Of a DNA stretch of 64,000 bases, positions 51,316-63,333 are shown piece by piece. Each line of letters opens with the position of its first letter. Position 1 is the stretch's first letter. Origin of the DNA: Archangium lansingense. GTDB lineage: Bacteria; Myxococcota; Myxococcia; Myxococcales; Myxococcaceae. A program made the position numbers and the translations under genes. The stretch lies in assembly GCF_026626635.1 (NCBI RefSeq), contig NZ_JAPNKA010000001.1, forward strand, positions 10,400,501-10,464,500. Direction: 5' to 3'. The notes beneath the pieces are model-generated. The model was not told the origin of the DNA. It did not search any database and saw nothing but the letters and a program-made list of their open reading frames with translations.

Positions 51316-52031
51316 GCCTTCAGTTTCAGGTAGTGCTCGCGCTTCGCCTTGGGGAACTTCTCGATGGCGTAGCGCAGCATGGTCCTCGGCATCCGCACGG
51401 CATGACGGTCGAGGAAGGTCTCTTCGCTCGCGAGGTCCCTGTCGCCCACCTCGCGCAGCATCCAGCCCACTGCCTTGTGGATGAGGTCGTGCTTGTCGTG
51501 CAGCAGCAGCTCCGCCAGCTTCAGCGTGTCCTTGAACTCCCCCGCGCGGATGAAGGCCTGGGTCGAGAGGATGGCGATGCGCCGCTCCCATAGCACCGGC
51601 GAGCGCGCCAGCTCGTAGAGCAGCGGCGTGAGCTCGGGGTGCTCGAGCAGATAGGCGCCCACGATTCGGGGCGCCACCGTGTCCACCAGGTCCCAGTTGT
51701 TCAGCCCCGCCAGGTGCTCCCGGCAGTACGCGAAGAGCTGGCTGCGTCCGGCCTCGTCCGCCCGCTCGAATTGGGCCACGAGGATGAGGAAGCCGGTGAG
51801 CCGGTGCTCGTGGACCTTGCTCCGCAACAGTTCGCTCAACTGATCCAGGGGGAGCGCCTTGTGGCGCCGAGCGATCTTCCTCTGCTCCGGCACAGTCACT
51901 CCGAGGAACACGTCTCCCTCGGCGTACTCGCCCGGACCTGTCTTGAAGAACTTCGGATAGAAGGCGGCCTTCTCGGGGTCGGCCGCCTGCGCCAGCTCGT
52001 CCCGAATGGCCTTGATGGATGGGGTGCTCAC
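51312..52031 (-). CDS. alkD: AlkD-like DNA glycosylase (HEAT-repeat DNA alkylation repair protein)
   Basis: A 239-residue all-helical DNA alkylation repair protein of the AlkC/AlkD family. Family text: YLKLFF-type start AAFYPKFFKTGPGEYAEGD, FLGVTVPEQRKIARRH, LNNWDLVDTVAPRI and the C-terminal HDLIHKAVGWMLREVGDRD and YAIEKFPKAKREHYL. The WDLVD motif carries the catalytic Asp/Trp of AlkD, which removes bulky alkyl lesions. The GTG at 52031 gives the family length; the longer upstream frame is unrelated. It overlaps the nucleotidyltransferase gene tail to tail by 4 bases. Confidence 0.88.
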   Translation of the reverse strand: MSTPSIKAIRDELAQAADPEKAAFYPKFFKTGPGEYAEGDVFLGVTVPEQRKIARRHKALPLDQLSELLRSKVHEHRLTGFLILVAQFERADEAGRSQLFAYCREHLAGLNNWDLVDTVAPRIVGAYLLEHPELTPLLYELARSPVLWERRIAILSTQAFIRAGEFKDTLKLAELLLHDKHDLIHKAVGWMLREVGDRDLASEETFLDRHAVRMPRTMLRYAIEKFPKAKREHYLKLKA

Positions 52032-52080
52032 GCGCAGGAGTCTGGCGGGGACATGACCCGGGAGGCTAGCGTCATCCGCC

Positions 52081-53073
52081 GTGTCCCACGATCTGCTCGA
52101 CCTCGCCGCCACGCCCGAGCGCCTCCGCGCACTCGCCGATGCCGGTGTCCTGACGCCCCAGGGCCTGGAGCATGCCCTGCGGCTCGCCATCGCCACTCCG
52201 GAGCGGCCCGCCTGGCGGCGTTTCCTGTCCGCCGTGCTGTTGGGCTTCGGCTCGCTGCTGGTGCTCTCCGGCGTCATCTACTTCTTCGCCTACAACTGGG
52301 CGGAGCTCCACCGCTTCGGGAAGATGGGGCTGCTGCTGGGCGCCATCCTCGCGGCCTGCATCGCCGCCTGGCGCCTGGGCGAGACCCTCGCCGGACAGTT
52401 CGCCCTCCTCTTCGCCGCGGTACTCGTGGGGCCGCTCCTCGCCGTCTACGGACAGGCGTACCAGACGGGCGCGGATCCCTATGAGCTCTTCCTCGGGTGG
52501 GGCTTCCTCATCCTGCCCTGGGTGGTGCTCGCACGCTTCAGCCCCCTGTGGTTGCTGATGCTCCTGCTCGTGAACACCGGGCTAGGCCTCTTCTGGTTCC
52601 AGGTCGCCGACGGCGAAGGCACCACGCTGATGCTAGTGCTCGCGCTGGTGAATGGCGCAGCCTGGCTGGTGCATGAAGTGTTCGCGGCGCGCGGCCTTCC
52701 CTGGTTGAGTGGCCGGTGGCTGCCCCGAGTGCTCGCGATGATGACCATGGCGCCGCTGCTCGGTCTGTCGGAGTTGCTGGTAGCGGTACCCCGGGAGGCG
52801 GACACCTCGAGCCGCTTTGGGCTCGGCCTGCTGGTGGTGGTGATGATCGCAGCGTATTTCTTCCACCGGCAGGTGCGCTCCGAGCTCTTCCTTCTCACCC
52901 TGGACGCGGTGAGTGTGATGACGCTCCTCACCACCTTCATCGGCCGCATCCTGTTCAAGACGAGCGATTTCGACGCGGGCGTCTTCTTCGTGATGGCCCT
53001 GCTCATCATCGGCGAAGTGGGGCTCACAGTCTGGTGGCTGCGCGCTGAGGCACGCGGCCCGGAGGAGGCCTGA
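52081..53073 (+). CDS. DUF2157 membrane protein
   Basis: A 330-residue polytopic protein with a short cytoplasmic N-terminus (SHDLLDLAATPERLRALADAG) and about nine hydrophobic segments, starting LSAVLLGFGSLLVLSGVIYF and FAYNWAEL, which is DUF2157-typical. It is the first of three genes encoding DUF2157, DUF4401 and GDYXXLXY proteins, a combination that recurs in many bacteria and whose function is not established. The GTG at 52081 is the start; the spacing to the next gene is 2 bases. Confidence 0.86.
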   Translation: MSHDLLDLAATPERLRALADAGVLTPQGLEHALRLAIATPERPAWRRFLSAVLLGFGSLLVLSGVIYFFAYNWAELHRFGKMGLLLGAILAACIAAWRLGETLAGQFALLFAAVLVGPLLAVYGQAYQTGADPYELFLGWGFLILPWVVLARFSPLWLLMLLLVNTGLGLFWFQVADGEGTTLMLVLALVNGAAWLVHEVFAARGLPWLSGRWLPRVLAMMTMAPLLGLSELLVAVPREADTSSRFGLGLLVVVMIAAYFFHRQVRSELFLLTLDAVSVMTLLTTFIGRILFKTSDFDAGVFFVMALLIIGEVGLTVWWLRAEARGPEEA

Positions 53074-53075
53074 CC

Positions 53076-54149
53076 ATGGCGTTCAAACCTTCGCTGCGGG
53101 ACGTGCTGCCCGTCGAGCTCCAGGAGCAGGCACGCGCCACGCTCGCCACCAGCAAGGACGCCACGGCCAGCATGCCCTGGTTCGTGCGAGTCCTCACCGG
53201 CTTCGGGGCCTGGCTGGCCTCCTGTTTCTTGATCGCCTTCATCTCGATCGGGGTGGTGGTGGGCGAGGAGGTAGGAGCCATCGTCCTGGGCCTGCTCCTC
53301 ACCGGAGGCGCCGTCTTCGTGCGGCACGCGGGGAGCAACGTGTTCCTCACCCAACTCGCCCTGTCCACAGGATTGGCTGGGCAGGGCCTCTTCATCGGCG
53401 GCGTGGGAGCCCTCACGGAGAGCGAGAAGGTGGCGGCCCTCGCTACCATCGTCCTCCAGACGGTGCTGCTCTTCGTCTACCCGGATGCCATCCAGCGCTT
53501 CCTGTCCTCGCTGTTCGGCAGCCTCGCGCTGCTTTTCCTGCTGCGCACCACCGCGCCGGGTGTGCTGGTGGACGTGGCACTGGTGGGCCTCACTGTGCTC
53601 GCGCACCTCCTCTTCCTCCAGCAGGCCCGGCTCCAGAGCGAGCGCTGGGGCGGGTTGGTGACTCCCGCGGCCTTCGGGCTCGTCACCACGCTCCTGTTCT
53701 CGCTGGTCATGCGCACCTGGTTCCATGACCTCTACGGGAGCCTCTTCCGCGAGGGCGCGACGGAGCTGCCCGTCGGGGTCCTGACGCTCGGGCTCGCCGT
53801 AGTGACGATGTACTCGGCCTGGCGCGTGCTCGAGGAGACGAACTCCAATCCCGGTGGCCTCACGGGCGTGACGACCTTCGCCTCGCTGGGGCTGATGGCC
53901 CTCCTCACGCTCCACACGCCCGGCATCATCGCGACGATCGGCGTGCTCCTGCTGGGATTCCACCGGCGCAGCGTGGTGCTGCTCGGCATGGCCGTGGTCT
54001 TCATCCTCGCGTTTGGCGTGGGCTACTACTACGACCTCCAGCTCACGCTGTTGGCCAAGTCGCTCGCGCTGCTGGGCAGCGGTCTGGTGCTGCTCGGCCT
54101 GCGGCTCTTCATCCTGCGCCGCTTCCCCGCGGCCGAGGAGGTGCGCTGA
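53076..54149 (+). CDS. DUF4401 membrane protein
   Basis: A 357-residue polytopic protein with about ten hydrophobic segments. A cytoplasmic N-terminus (LRDVLPVELQEQARATLATS) precedes VLTGFGAWLASCFLIAFISI, which fits DUF4401. It follows the DUF2157 gene by 2 bases and shares its last A with the ATG of the GDYXXLXY gene, so all three are one transcriptional unit. No catalytic residue stands out. It may form a membrane complex with its two neighbours. Confidence 0.85.
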   Translation: MAFKPSLRDVLPVELQEQARATLATSKDATASMPWFVRVLTGFGAWLASCFLIAFISIGVVVGEEVGAIVLGLLLTGGAVFVRHAGSNVFLTQLALSTGLAGQGLFIGGVGALTESEKVAALATIVLQTVLLFVYPDAIQRFLSSLFGSLALLFLLRTTAPGVLVDVALVGLTVLAHLLFLQQARLQSERWGGLVTPAAFGLVTTLLFSLVMRTWFHDLYGSLFREGATELPVGVLTLGLAVVTMYSAWRVLEETNSNPGGLTGVTTFASLGLMALLTLHTPGIIATIGVLLLGFHRRSVVLLGMAVVFILAFGVGYYYDLQLTLLAKSLALLGSGLVLLGLRLFILRRFPAAEEVR

Positions 54150-54634
54150 TGCGCGCCCGCGTCATCTTCGGTGGACTCCTCCTGGTGGTGGTGGTCCTCG
54201 TGTTCCAAGTCGTCCGCAAGGAGCAGGTCCTGGCTCACGGCACGTCCGTGCTGCTGGAGCTCGCCCCCGTGGATCCCCGCTCGCTGATGCAGGGGGACTA
54301 CATGGTGCTCGACTACGCCGTCAGCCGCGAGGCCCGGCTGGCCGATGACTCCGGCTCGGGCCCGAAAGAGGGGCGCCTCGTGCTCCAGCTCGATGAGAAC
54401 GGCGTAGGGCGCTTCGTCCGCCACGACGCCCCCGGCACCCCGCTCGCCCCGGGGGAGCTGCTGCTGCGCTACAAGGTGCGCGGGCACCGCGTCCGCCTGG
54501 GCGCGGAGTCCTTCTTCTTCCAGGAAGGACACGCGGAACGCTACGAGCAGGCGAAGTATGGCGAGCTCCGCGTAGCCGGTGACGGCTCCAGCGTGCTCGT
54601 GGGCTTGCGAGACGCCGGACGCCAGCCGCTCTAA
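54149..54634 (+). CDS. GDYXXLXY-domain protein with exchanged 3' end
   Basis: A 161-residue protein with an N-terminal signal/anchor (IFGGLLLVVVVLVFQVV) and the family motif QGDYMVLDYAVS at about residue 48. The rest is a beta-rich periplasmic domain with LLLRYKVRGHRVRLGAESFF. It ends GLRDAGRQPL, while a near-identical 75-bp repeat 1.75 kb further on continues GRQPLGRAVP, so the original protein was probably five residues longer. The stop overlaps the stop of the convergent downstream gene. Confidence 0.85.
   Translation: MRARVIFGGLLLVVVVLVFQVVRKEQVLAHGTSVLLELAPVDPRSLMQGDYMVLDYAVSREARLADDSGSGPKEGRLVLQLDENGVGRFVRHDAPGTPLAPGELLLRYKVRGHRVRLGAESFFFQEGHAERYEQAKYGELRVAGDGSSVLVGLRDAGRQPL
54557..54631 (+). 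repeat. Direct repeat R2a, end of the GDYXXLXY gene
   Basis: 75 bases at the 3' end of the GDYXXLXY gene, repeated at 56310-56384 with 72 of 75 bases identical by hand alignment and in the same orientation. The copies flank the nuclease-like gene and its partner. Confidence 0.92.
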
Positions 54635-55434
54635 TGCCGCTCCAATTTCCTGTCCCAGTCCGACAACTGCGTGGCCACCGCGTATTTGTAGGCGCTGGAG
54701 AGAGCTTCGAACTTCCTCGGGGGAAGCGCGGAGAGGCGCTCACGCAGGAAGTCCGGATCGCCGAGCACCTCCCGGTGTTTGATATCGGTGTCCACCTCGA
54801 CGATGCCAGACATCACCCGGAGCACGGCCTCCAGGCACTCCTCGCGCGTGGCGCGAGCCATGCGCTCCACCGTCAGGGCCAGGTGCTCGCGCACCGGGGC
54901 AGGGCCCCCGGGGCACCAGGCCTCCAGGGTCCTGCGGTAGATGTCATCCATGAGTTCCTCCAGCGTGTACTTCTGATCGAATGACCAGAACGCGTAGCGA
55001 AGGCTCTGGAGCACCTCCCAGAAGCGGAGCACCGAGGCGAGCCGGTTCGCCATGCGCTCAGCGCTCTGCGGCGGGGGCGGAGACACGGCATGGTCGAGAG
55101 CCCCCCAAGGGGTGCTCAGGCAGAAGGACTCGAAGGCGTCTCTCATGCGCGGGAGCTCCTCCTCCGGGACGCCTTCATCCAAGCCCATGAAGACCTCGAC
55201 GAACACGTGCATCCGCCAGCGGGGGTCGCCCGTGTCGAAGTCGGCCCCCGAGTGCATCACCAGCACTTCGCCGGGCAGCACCTGGCGCATCTGCCGGGGC
55301 TGGGGAAAGGCACCGGTCTCGAGGTACTGCCGGGCCCACCAGTGGCCCTCGGCGCTCACCTTGCGGCGAGTGGTGGCTTTGGTGCCGAAGAGCATCGCTG
55401 GAAACTCGAGCGCCGGGGAGCGTTCCGCGTTCAT
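54631..55434 (-). CDS. Unknown protein, probable partner/immunity of the nuclease-like gene
   Basis: A 267-residue soluble protein that I do not recognise. No signal peptide. Text such as RWRMHVFVEVFMGLDEGVPE and LRYAFWSFDQKYTLEELMDD suggests an alpha/beta N-terminal and a helical C-terminal half. It follows the nuclease-like gene on the same strand by 84 bases and is flanked, with it, by repeat R2, so the two travel together. By analogy to toxin/immunity pairs it could be the antidote. I chose the ATG at 55434; an ATG-containing frame six codons longer also exists. Confidence 0.6.
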   Translation of the reverse strand: MNAERSPALEFPAMLFGTKATTRRKVSAEGHWWARQYLETGAFPQPRQMRQVLPGEVLVMHSGADFDTGDPRWRMHVFVEVFMGLDEGVPEEELPRMRDAFESFCLSTPWGALDHAVSPPPPQSAERMANRLASVLRFWEVLQSLRYAFWSFDQKYTLEELMDDIYRRTLEAWCPGGPAPVREHLALTVERMARATREECLEAVLRVMSGIVEVDTDIKHREVLGDPDFLRERLSALPPRKFEALSSAYKYAVATQLSDWDRKLERH

Positions 55435-55518
55435 GGCCTTTCGCCCTACCACAGCGGTCAGATTCGCCTCAAGCGCCAGGCTCTGCGCACACCGAGGGCG
55501 CAGACACCTCCCACCCGC

Positions 55519-56268
55519 TCAGCGGCAGTCCGCGGGCAGGTAGACTTGGCCCTGGAAGCCCTTGGGGCGTTCGCCTCCTCCATAGGCAGCCCGGACCGCC
55601 TGCTCGGCCAATTCGCCGCGCTGCTCTACCTCTTCCCTGGGCAACTCCTCTTCCTTCTGGGCCGCCCGCTCCTTCCAGGAGGCACCGGGCTGCTTGCGCC
55701 GGTAGCTCCAGCGGTACAGCGTCACTCCGGGCTCTGGCGTGCGCCAGGACAACTTCCAGAGCACGCCCCCGTTCTCGAATTCGAGGAAGAGGGTCCCCTC
55801 GAAGCCGGTGCCTCTCGTGAGCTTATTGTCAGCCTCGACGGCCTCATTCAGGGCCGCCAGGTAGCGCCCCACCTGTTCTCTCCCTTCGCTGCGCGACTCC
55901 TCATCGTCCGGTTTGATCTCGAACAGCACGAGGAGACGGGTATCGGTGATGTCCGGGCGCAAGAGCCCCACGAACTTCGAAAGACGCTTGGGATTCCCCA
56001 ACTTCCCATCCCCCACAATGGTGGAGAGGTTGGCATCGAGGAAGACGGCGTTGAAGGGGTGCTGCATGCGGTACTCCCTGCCAATGGCGTCATGTGCGGC
56101 GTTGCCAAGGAAAGCGCCCCAGGGCTCCCTGGAGTCCGGCTTGCGGCCAGGGAGTTTGGAGGAGGGCGGCTCCGCCCGGGCACCGAGGGCCGCCACGACA
56201 ACCAGGAGAAAACCCGCCAGCCCCAAGGTGCTCCTCGTCCTGCTTCCACTGCTTTTCATGGCCAACAT
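55519..56268 (-). CDS. Exported PD-(D/E)xK nuclease-like protein, candidate toxin
   Basis: A 249-residue exported protein: signal peptide about residues 1-32 (LGLAGFLLVVVAALGARA). The core resembles restriction-endonuclease-fold toxins: an early Glu/His helix GNAAHDAIGREYR, a Pro-Asp strand LRPDITD, then LVLFEIKPDD (E-x-K) and QVGRYLAALNEAV. PD-ExK order and spacing fit, but the fold call is by eye. A Glu/Lys/Arg-rich tail follows. Start: ATG at 56268 with GGGAGGAG 3 bases upstream; the ATG at 56259 is an alternative. Signal peptide plus nuclease fold suggests a secreted DNA- or RNA-degrading effector. Confidence 0.68.
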   Translation of the reverse strand: MLAMKSSGSRTRSTLGLAGFLLVVVAALGARAEPPSSKLPGRKPDSREPWGAFLGNAAHDAIGREYRMQHPFNAVFLDANLSTIVGDGKLGNPKRLSKFVGLLRPDITDTRLLVLFEIKPDDEESRSEGREQVGRYLAALNEAVEADNKLTRGTGFEGTLFLEFENGGVLWKLSWRTPEPGVTLYRWSYRRKQPGASWKERAAQKEEELPREEVEQRGELAEQAVRAAYGGGERPKGFQGQVYLPADCR

Positions 56269-56309
56269 GCTCCTCCCGGTGCGGTGTGAAGTCAGGGAAG
56301 GAACCATGG

Positions 56310-56402
56310 TATGGCGAGCTCCGCGTGGCCGGTGACAGCTCCAGCGTGCTCGTGGGCTTGCGAGACGCCGGACGCCAGCCACTCGGCCGCGCGGTTCCGT
56401 GA
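56310..56402 (+). pseudogene. Decapitated 3' end of a GDYXXLXY gene (repeat R2b)
   Basis: The first 75 bases repeat the end of the GDYXXLXY gene at 72 of 75 positions. Read in the same frame they encode YGELRVAGDSSSVLVGLRDA and GRQPLGRAVP before a TGA at 56400-56402. There is no start codon or upstream part. It is the presumed original 3' end of the gene. Confidence 0.82.
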
Positions 56403-56613
56403 CGGAAGAGCCACCTTGTACAGGTCTGGAAACTCCACCGGACGAAAGCGGACAGCGGCCAGAAGACGGGGAAAGGTGCCGCGCGCAAGACGGGGCGGAG
56501 GTACTCGCATCCCTGTAGGCGCACGTGGCCAGCCTCGGGACTGTCACGCTCCCAATGCAGCCCTGGCCACGTCAGCAGGTGGGATGTCGAGCCCCGGGCA
56601 CCAACCGCTGCGT
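56403..56613. other. Intergenic stretch with no gene found
   Basis: This 211-base stretch lies between the displaced 3' end and the stop of the repeat lipoprotein. Open frames here show no family-like text, ribosome-binding site or hairpin that I could support. It should contain the sequence that originally followed the GDYXXLXY gene. Confidence 0.5.
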
Positions 56614-59070
56614 CTACGGGGAGGACGAGAGGACCGAGGAGCCGGAGAGCCTCCGCCCCTGGACACGGGTGTTCATCACGTCCTCTTCCGTCACGAACTC
56701 CGTGTAGAACACCGCCGTACGCCCGGCCCCGTCGGAGACGACGATGGGGTTGTACTCGGGCTCGTCGTGCCGGGCGATGGGCCGCCCACCGGGGTCGCGC
56801 ACCGAGCCGTCGGGCCGGATGCGCGCGCCGTGCACGTCCACGGGCTCGTTCTCGGGGATCGACTGCCCGTTCTCCTCCCAGACCAGCCAATGGTTCGAGC
56901 CATCGAAGGTGGCGGTGGGCCGCGCCCGGGGCGTCTCATCCCTCGCGACGGTGATGGGCACTGCGTCCAGGACGGCACCCGCCCCGCTCACGCGGGCCGC
57001 GGCGATCCCCGTGCCAACCAAGAACGGACCTTCCGCCCACGCCACCAGCACGTTCGTCCCGTCGAAGGAGAGCGCGGGCGGCAAGATGGAGGCCGGACCC
57101 GGAGCGATGAGGAGCCCCGGCGAGTCGAGCACCGTGCCGCTCTCCGTCACGCGCGCGCCACGGATGCTCGTCTCCGTGTCGAACTTCGTGAAGTCGAAGT
57201 GCACCCAGGAGACGAAGGAGTGGCCACCGGCATCGATGACCGAGGGCGTCTCCTCGGAGATGAGGGTGCCCGCGATGAGGAAGCCGCCAGGGTCCAACAC
57301 CGCGCCGACGGAGCTGACGCGAGTCCCGAAGATGTCGGAGACGTTGCCGAACTCGCCGCTGGTCCGCCCGTCCTGCCAGACCACCAGGAACCCATCCCCG
57401 GAGGAGGCCACCGCGGGATTACTCTGGGTGTCCTCCAGCACGGCGATGGGCAGGCGGGTGGCGTCCAGCAGCACGCCCGCGCTGCTCACCCGGGCCCCCC
57501 GGATGTCTCGTCCAAAGGAATCCGGCGAGACGTCCTCATCCCAGACCACGAGGAAGGTGGCTCCGTTGAAGGCCACCGAGACGGTTCCGGGATTGAGCCC
57601 GGTGGGCAGCAGAACGGGAGAGCCGCGGCGGCGTCCATCCGTGCCCACGCGGGTGGCCATCAGCCGTTCTTCCTCGTCGGCGCGTGCCTCCCGCCAGACG
57701 GCCAGGTACTGGCCATCGCCATACGCGGAGGCGGCCAGTTTCTGCGCGGTGGCCGAGCGGGTGAACAGGAGCGGCGGCGAGTCCTGGATCGTCGTGTCGT
57801 GCTTCACCCGGGTTCCGAGGATGTGGCTCCCCGCGCCGAAGGGCTCGGCGTCCGCGGCCTGGGCGCTGAACGCGACGAAGTAGTGGCGGCCGTTCGAGGC
57901 CACCGCCGGGGCGCTCACTTTCGGGGAGTCCCCGGAGGACGGCAGGGAGAATCCCGCCGGGTCCAGTACCTCTCCATCATCCGACACACGGGCGCCACGA
58001 ATGAGGGAGTCCTCGCCGCGGGAGTCGACCCAGGCGACGAGCGATTCGCGGCCGTCGTGAGCCAGCCGCGGAGCGGACTGTGCTCCAGGATGAGTGGCGA
58101 TGGGGAAACCCCCGGGCTCCACCACCCTCAGGTCGCCACGAACCCGCGCGCCGTAGATGTCCGGCTCCCCATCACGGCTATCATCCCAGACGACGAGGAA
58201 GCGCTCCCCCGTCCAGGTCACATCGGGGCGGACCTGGCCGGCGGGCGCTTCGATGAGTGGCACGCCTCTTCCGTCCAACACCGTGCCGTCCTTCCTGATT
58301 CGAGACCCGTAGATGTCTCCCTCGTCCCCGCCGCGCTCATCGCTCCAGACGACCAGGAACTGTTTGCCGTCCCACGCCACTGCGGGCCCGGACGCGTCGT
58401 TGAACCCGGGGGAGAGCGACCGCCGATCGAGCACCGTGCCCCGGGAGTCCAGGCGCGTGGCGGAGACGACATTCTCGTCGTCACCGGAGACGGTGAAGAC
58501 CACCAGGCACAGCTTCTTCGTACAGGCGATAGAAGGTGGCCCGCCCGTCTCGTCGCTAAAGCTGAGGGTGAAGTGACGGCGCACGTCTCCGTCGCCCTCT
58601 ACGTGGGCACCGAAGACGCCATCCGAGCTCACCCAGACGACCACGAACTGAGTGCCGTCATACGCCACGCGGGGCCGGCCGCCCGAAACACCGGTGGTGA
58701 GGTTGAGGGGGATGCCCGCCGGGTCGAGGATGTGGCCATTGGGCTTCACGCGCGAGCCAAAGACGCCGCCGGTGCGTTCGTCCCTCCAGACGACCAGGTA
58801 CACCTCGCCGTCGAAGGCCACGGAGGGCCCGGTGGAACCCGTGCGTTGCGCCTCCAGGACGGGGCGGCTCACGTCGAAGGGGCTGGAGACACCAGAGGAG
58901 AACTGAGCCTCCGAGGTCAGCGACCGCACGCCCCCCTCCTCGGTCTCGAGTAACGGGTTCTCGACGTCCGGCTCGTCCCCTGGCGCCGGTCCACACGCGA
59001 GCGTCAGCGTCCCGAGCAAGGCCGCACCCCAACACGCGAGCCACGCGGCTCGTCTCCTGATCTGTCCCAT
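56614..59070 (-). CDS. Lipoprotein with repeated beta-propeller-like units
   Basis: An 818-residue lipoprotein with lipobox TLTLAC (Cys at about residue 26). It contains about 14 repeats of 50-60 residues, each with a core like GPAVAWDGKQFLVVWSDERG, then DIYGSRIRKDGTVLD, then a Gly/Pro turn. These units resemble beta-propeller blades. Cell-surface or extracellular localisation is likely; a binding function is inferred only from the fold. The ATG at 59070 follows a purine-rich region with no strong ribosome-binding site. It is divergent from the WD40 kinase across 165 bases. Confidence 0.82.
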   Translation of the reverse strand: MGQIRRRAAWLACWGAALLGTLTLACGPAPGDEPDVENPLLETEEGGVRSLTSEAQFSSGVSSPFDVSRPVLEAQRTGSTGPSVAFDGEVYLVVWRDERTGGVFGSRVKPNGHILDPAGIPLNLTTGVSGGRPRVAYDGTQFVVVWVSSDGVFGAHVEGDGDVRRHFTLSFSDETGGPPSIACTKKLCLVVFTVSGDDENVVSATRLDSRGTVLDRRSLSPGFNDASGPAVAWDGKQFLVVWSDERGGDEGDIYGSRIRKDGTVLDGRGVPLIEAPAGQVRPDVTWTGERFLVVWDDSRDGEPDIYGARVRGDLRVVEPGGFPIATHPGAQSAPRLAHDGRESLVAWVDSRGEDSLIRGARVSDDGEVLDPAGFSLPSSGDSPKVSAPAVASNGRHYFVAFSAQAADAEPFGAGSHILGTRVKHDTTIQDSPPLLFTRSATAQKLAASAYGDGQYLAVWREARADEEERLMATRVGTDGRRRGSPVLLPTGLNPGTVSVAFNGATFLVVWDEDVSPDSFGRDIRGARVSSAGVLLDATRLPIAVLEDTQSNPAVASSGDGFLVVWQDGRTSGEFGNVSDIFGTRVSSVGAVLDPGGFLIAGTLISEETPSVIDAGGHSFVSWVHFDFTKFDTETSIRGARVTESGTVLDSPGLLIAPGPASILPPALSFDGTNVLVAWAEGPFLVGTGIAAARVSGAGAVLDAVPITVARDETPRARPTATFDGSNHWLVWEENGQSIPENEPVDVHGARIRPDGSVRDPGGRPIARHDEPEYNPIVVSDGAGRTAVFYTEFVTEEDVMNTRVQGRRLSGSSVLSSSP

Positions 59071-59235
59071 ATGCCCCCCCTCCGGTAGGAATGGGGGGCA
59101 ACCTCATGTCCGCCCGTCAAGGGCGCAATCCGCCTGGAGGGGCGAGCCAGCATCCAATCGCACACGCTGGGCGTCAGACGGCCTATAAGAAGGAGGCGCT
59201 TCATCGAGGAGTCGGAAGTTGCTGGGAGCACAGTC

Positions 59236-62634
<3,399 letters not shown>

Positions 62635-62720
62635 GAAGGAGCGTGTGCGGGTAACCGGTTGAGTCAGAGGCTGAAGTTCCCTAAAGCCGGAAGCACACCC
62701 CTCCAAGGAGAGTGCTTCGT

Positions 62721-63134
62721 ATGAGGAAGTTGCTTCGCAGCCTGCCGGCGATCCTGTCCCTCCTGCTGCCGGGCCTGGCCACCGCCGAGACGACCTGGGT
62801 CATCACGTCCTCCGTGCCCGTGGTGGGGGCGGGCGGCGGCTCCGTGTATCACCAGTTCAAACTGAACACCGGCGTCTGGCCGGTGGCGCCGGGCCACTCG
62901 GCGGGCGTCGCCTACACCTGGGACGGTTGGCAGACCACGAATTGGGGCACCCTGCAGTGGCAGTACAACCAGCCCAACGCCTACGGCTCCAAAGACGAAG
63001 TGTGGGCGGGCAACTTCAACGTCCCGCCCTGGGTGAGCCCCATCGTCATCGAGTACTCCATCTACGTCGATGACGCGTCCGGCACTCGGACCTGGAACAA
63101 CAACAACGGCTCGAACTTCGTCTGTACCCCGTAG
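62721..63134 (+). CDS. Small secreted carbohydrate-binding-like protein (CBM21-like)
   Basis: A 137-residue exported protein. Signal peptide MRKLLRSLPAILSLLLPGLA, with AETTW following. The mature part resembles a family 21/53 starch-binding module: VAYTWDGWQTTNWGTLQWQY, WVSPIVIEYSIYVDDASG and the conserved WNNNNGSNF near the end. The ATG at 62721 has AAGGAGAG about 8 bases upstream, so the six-residue longer start at 62712 is less likely. It may bind alpha-glucans outside the cell. It is followed by a strong terminator hairpin. Confidence 0.8.
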   Translation: MRKLLRSLPAILSLLLPGLATAETTWVITSSVPVVGAGGGSVYHQFKLNTGVWPVAPGHSAGVAYTWDGWQTTNWGTLQWQYNQPNAYGSKDEVWAGNFNVPPWVSPIVIEYSIYVDDASGTRTWNNNNGSNFVCTP

Positions 63135-63251
63135 TGAGCGCCGACCCCTGAGACCGTGGGGTTGATGTGCTTCGGGTGGTACTCCGGCGTGTGCCCCATC
63201 GGGTGCCCAGGCGTTCCTGATGGGGAGGAGCCGAAGAGCGTGCGCACAAAA

Positions 63252-63279
63252 GGCCCCAGGTTCCAGAGAACCTGGGGCC
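63252..63279. terminator. Bidirectional transcription terminator hairpin
   Basis: A perfect 12-bp stem, GGCCCCAGGTTC and GAACCTGGGGCC, with a CAGA loop, flanked by AAAA on the left and a short TT on the right. It lies between two convergent genes and can serve both. Confidence 0.85.
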
Positions 63280-63333
63280 CTTGCCGTGCTCAAGCCCAAT
63301 CCCTTACCACGCGGGCCAAGGTGAGACCCTCTT

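Noticed and set aside
56311..58953. 880-residue plus-strand open frame opposite the repeat lipoprotein
   Set aside because: Regular Gly/Arg/His periodicity mirrors the codon pattern of the minus-strand repeats; no motif of its own.
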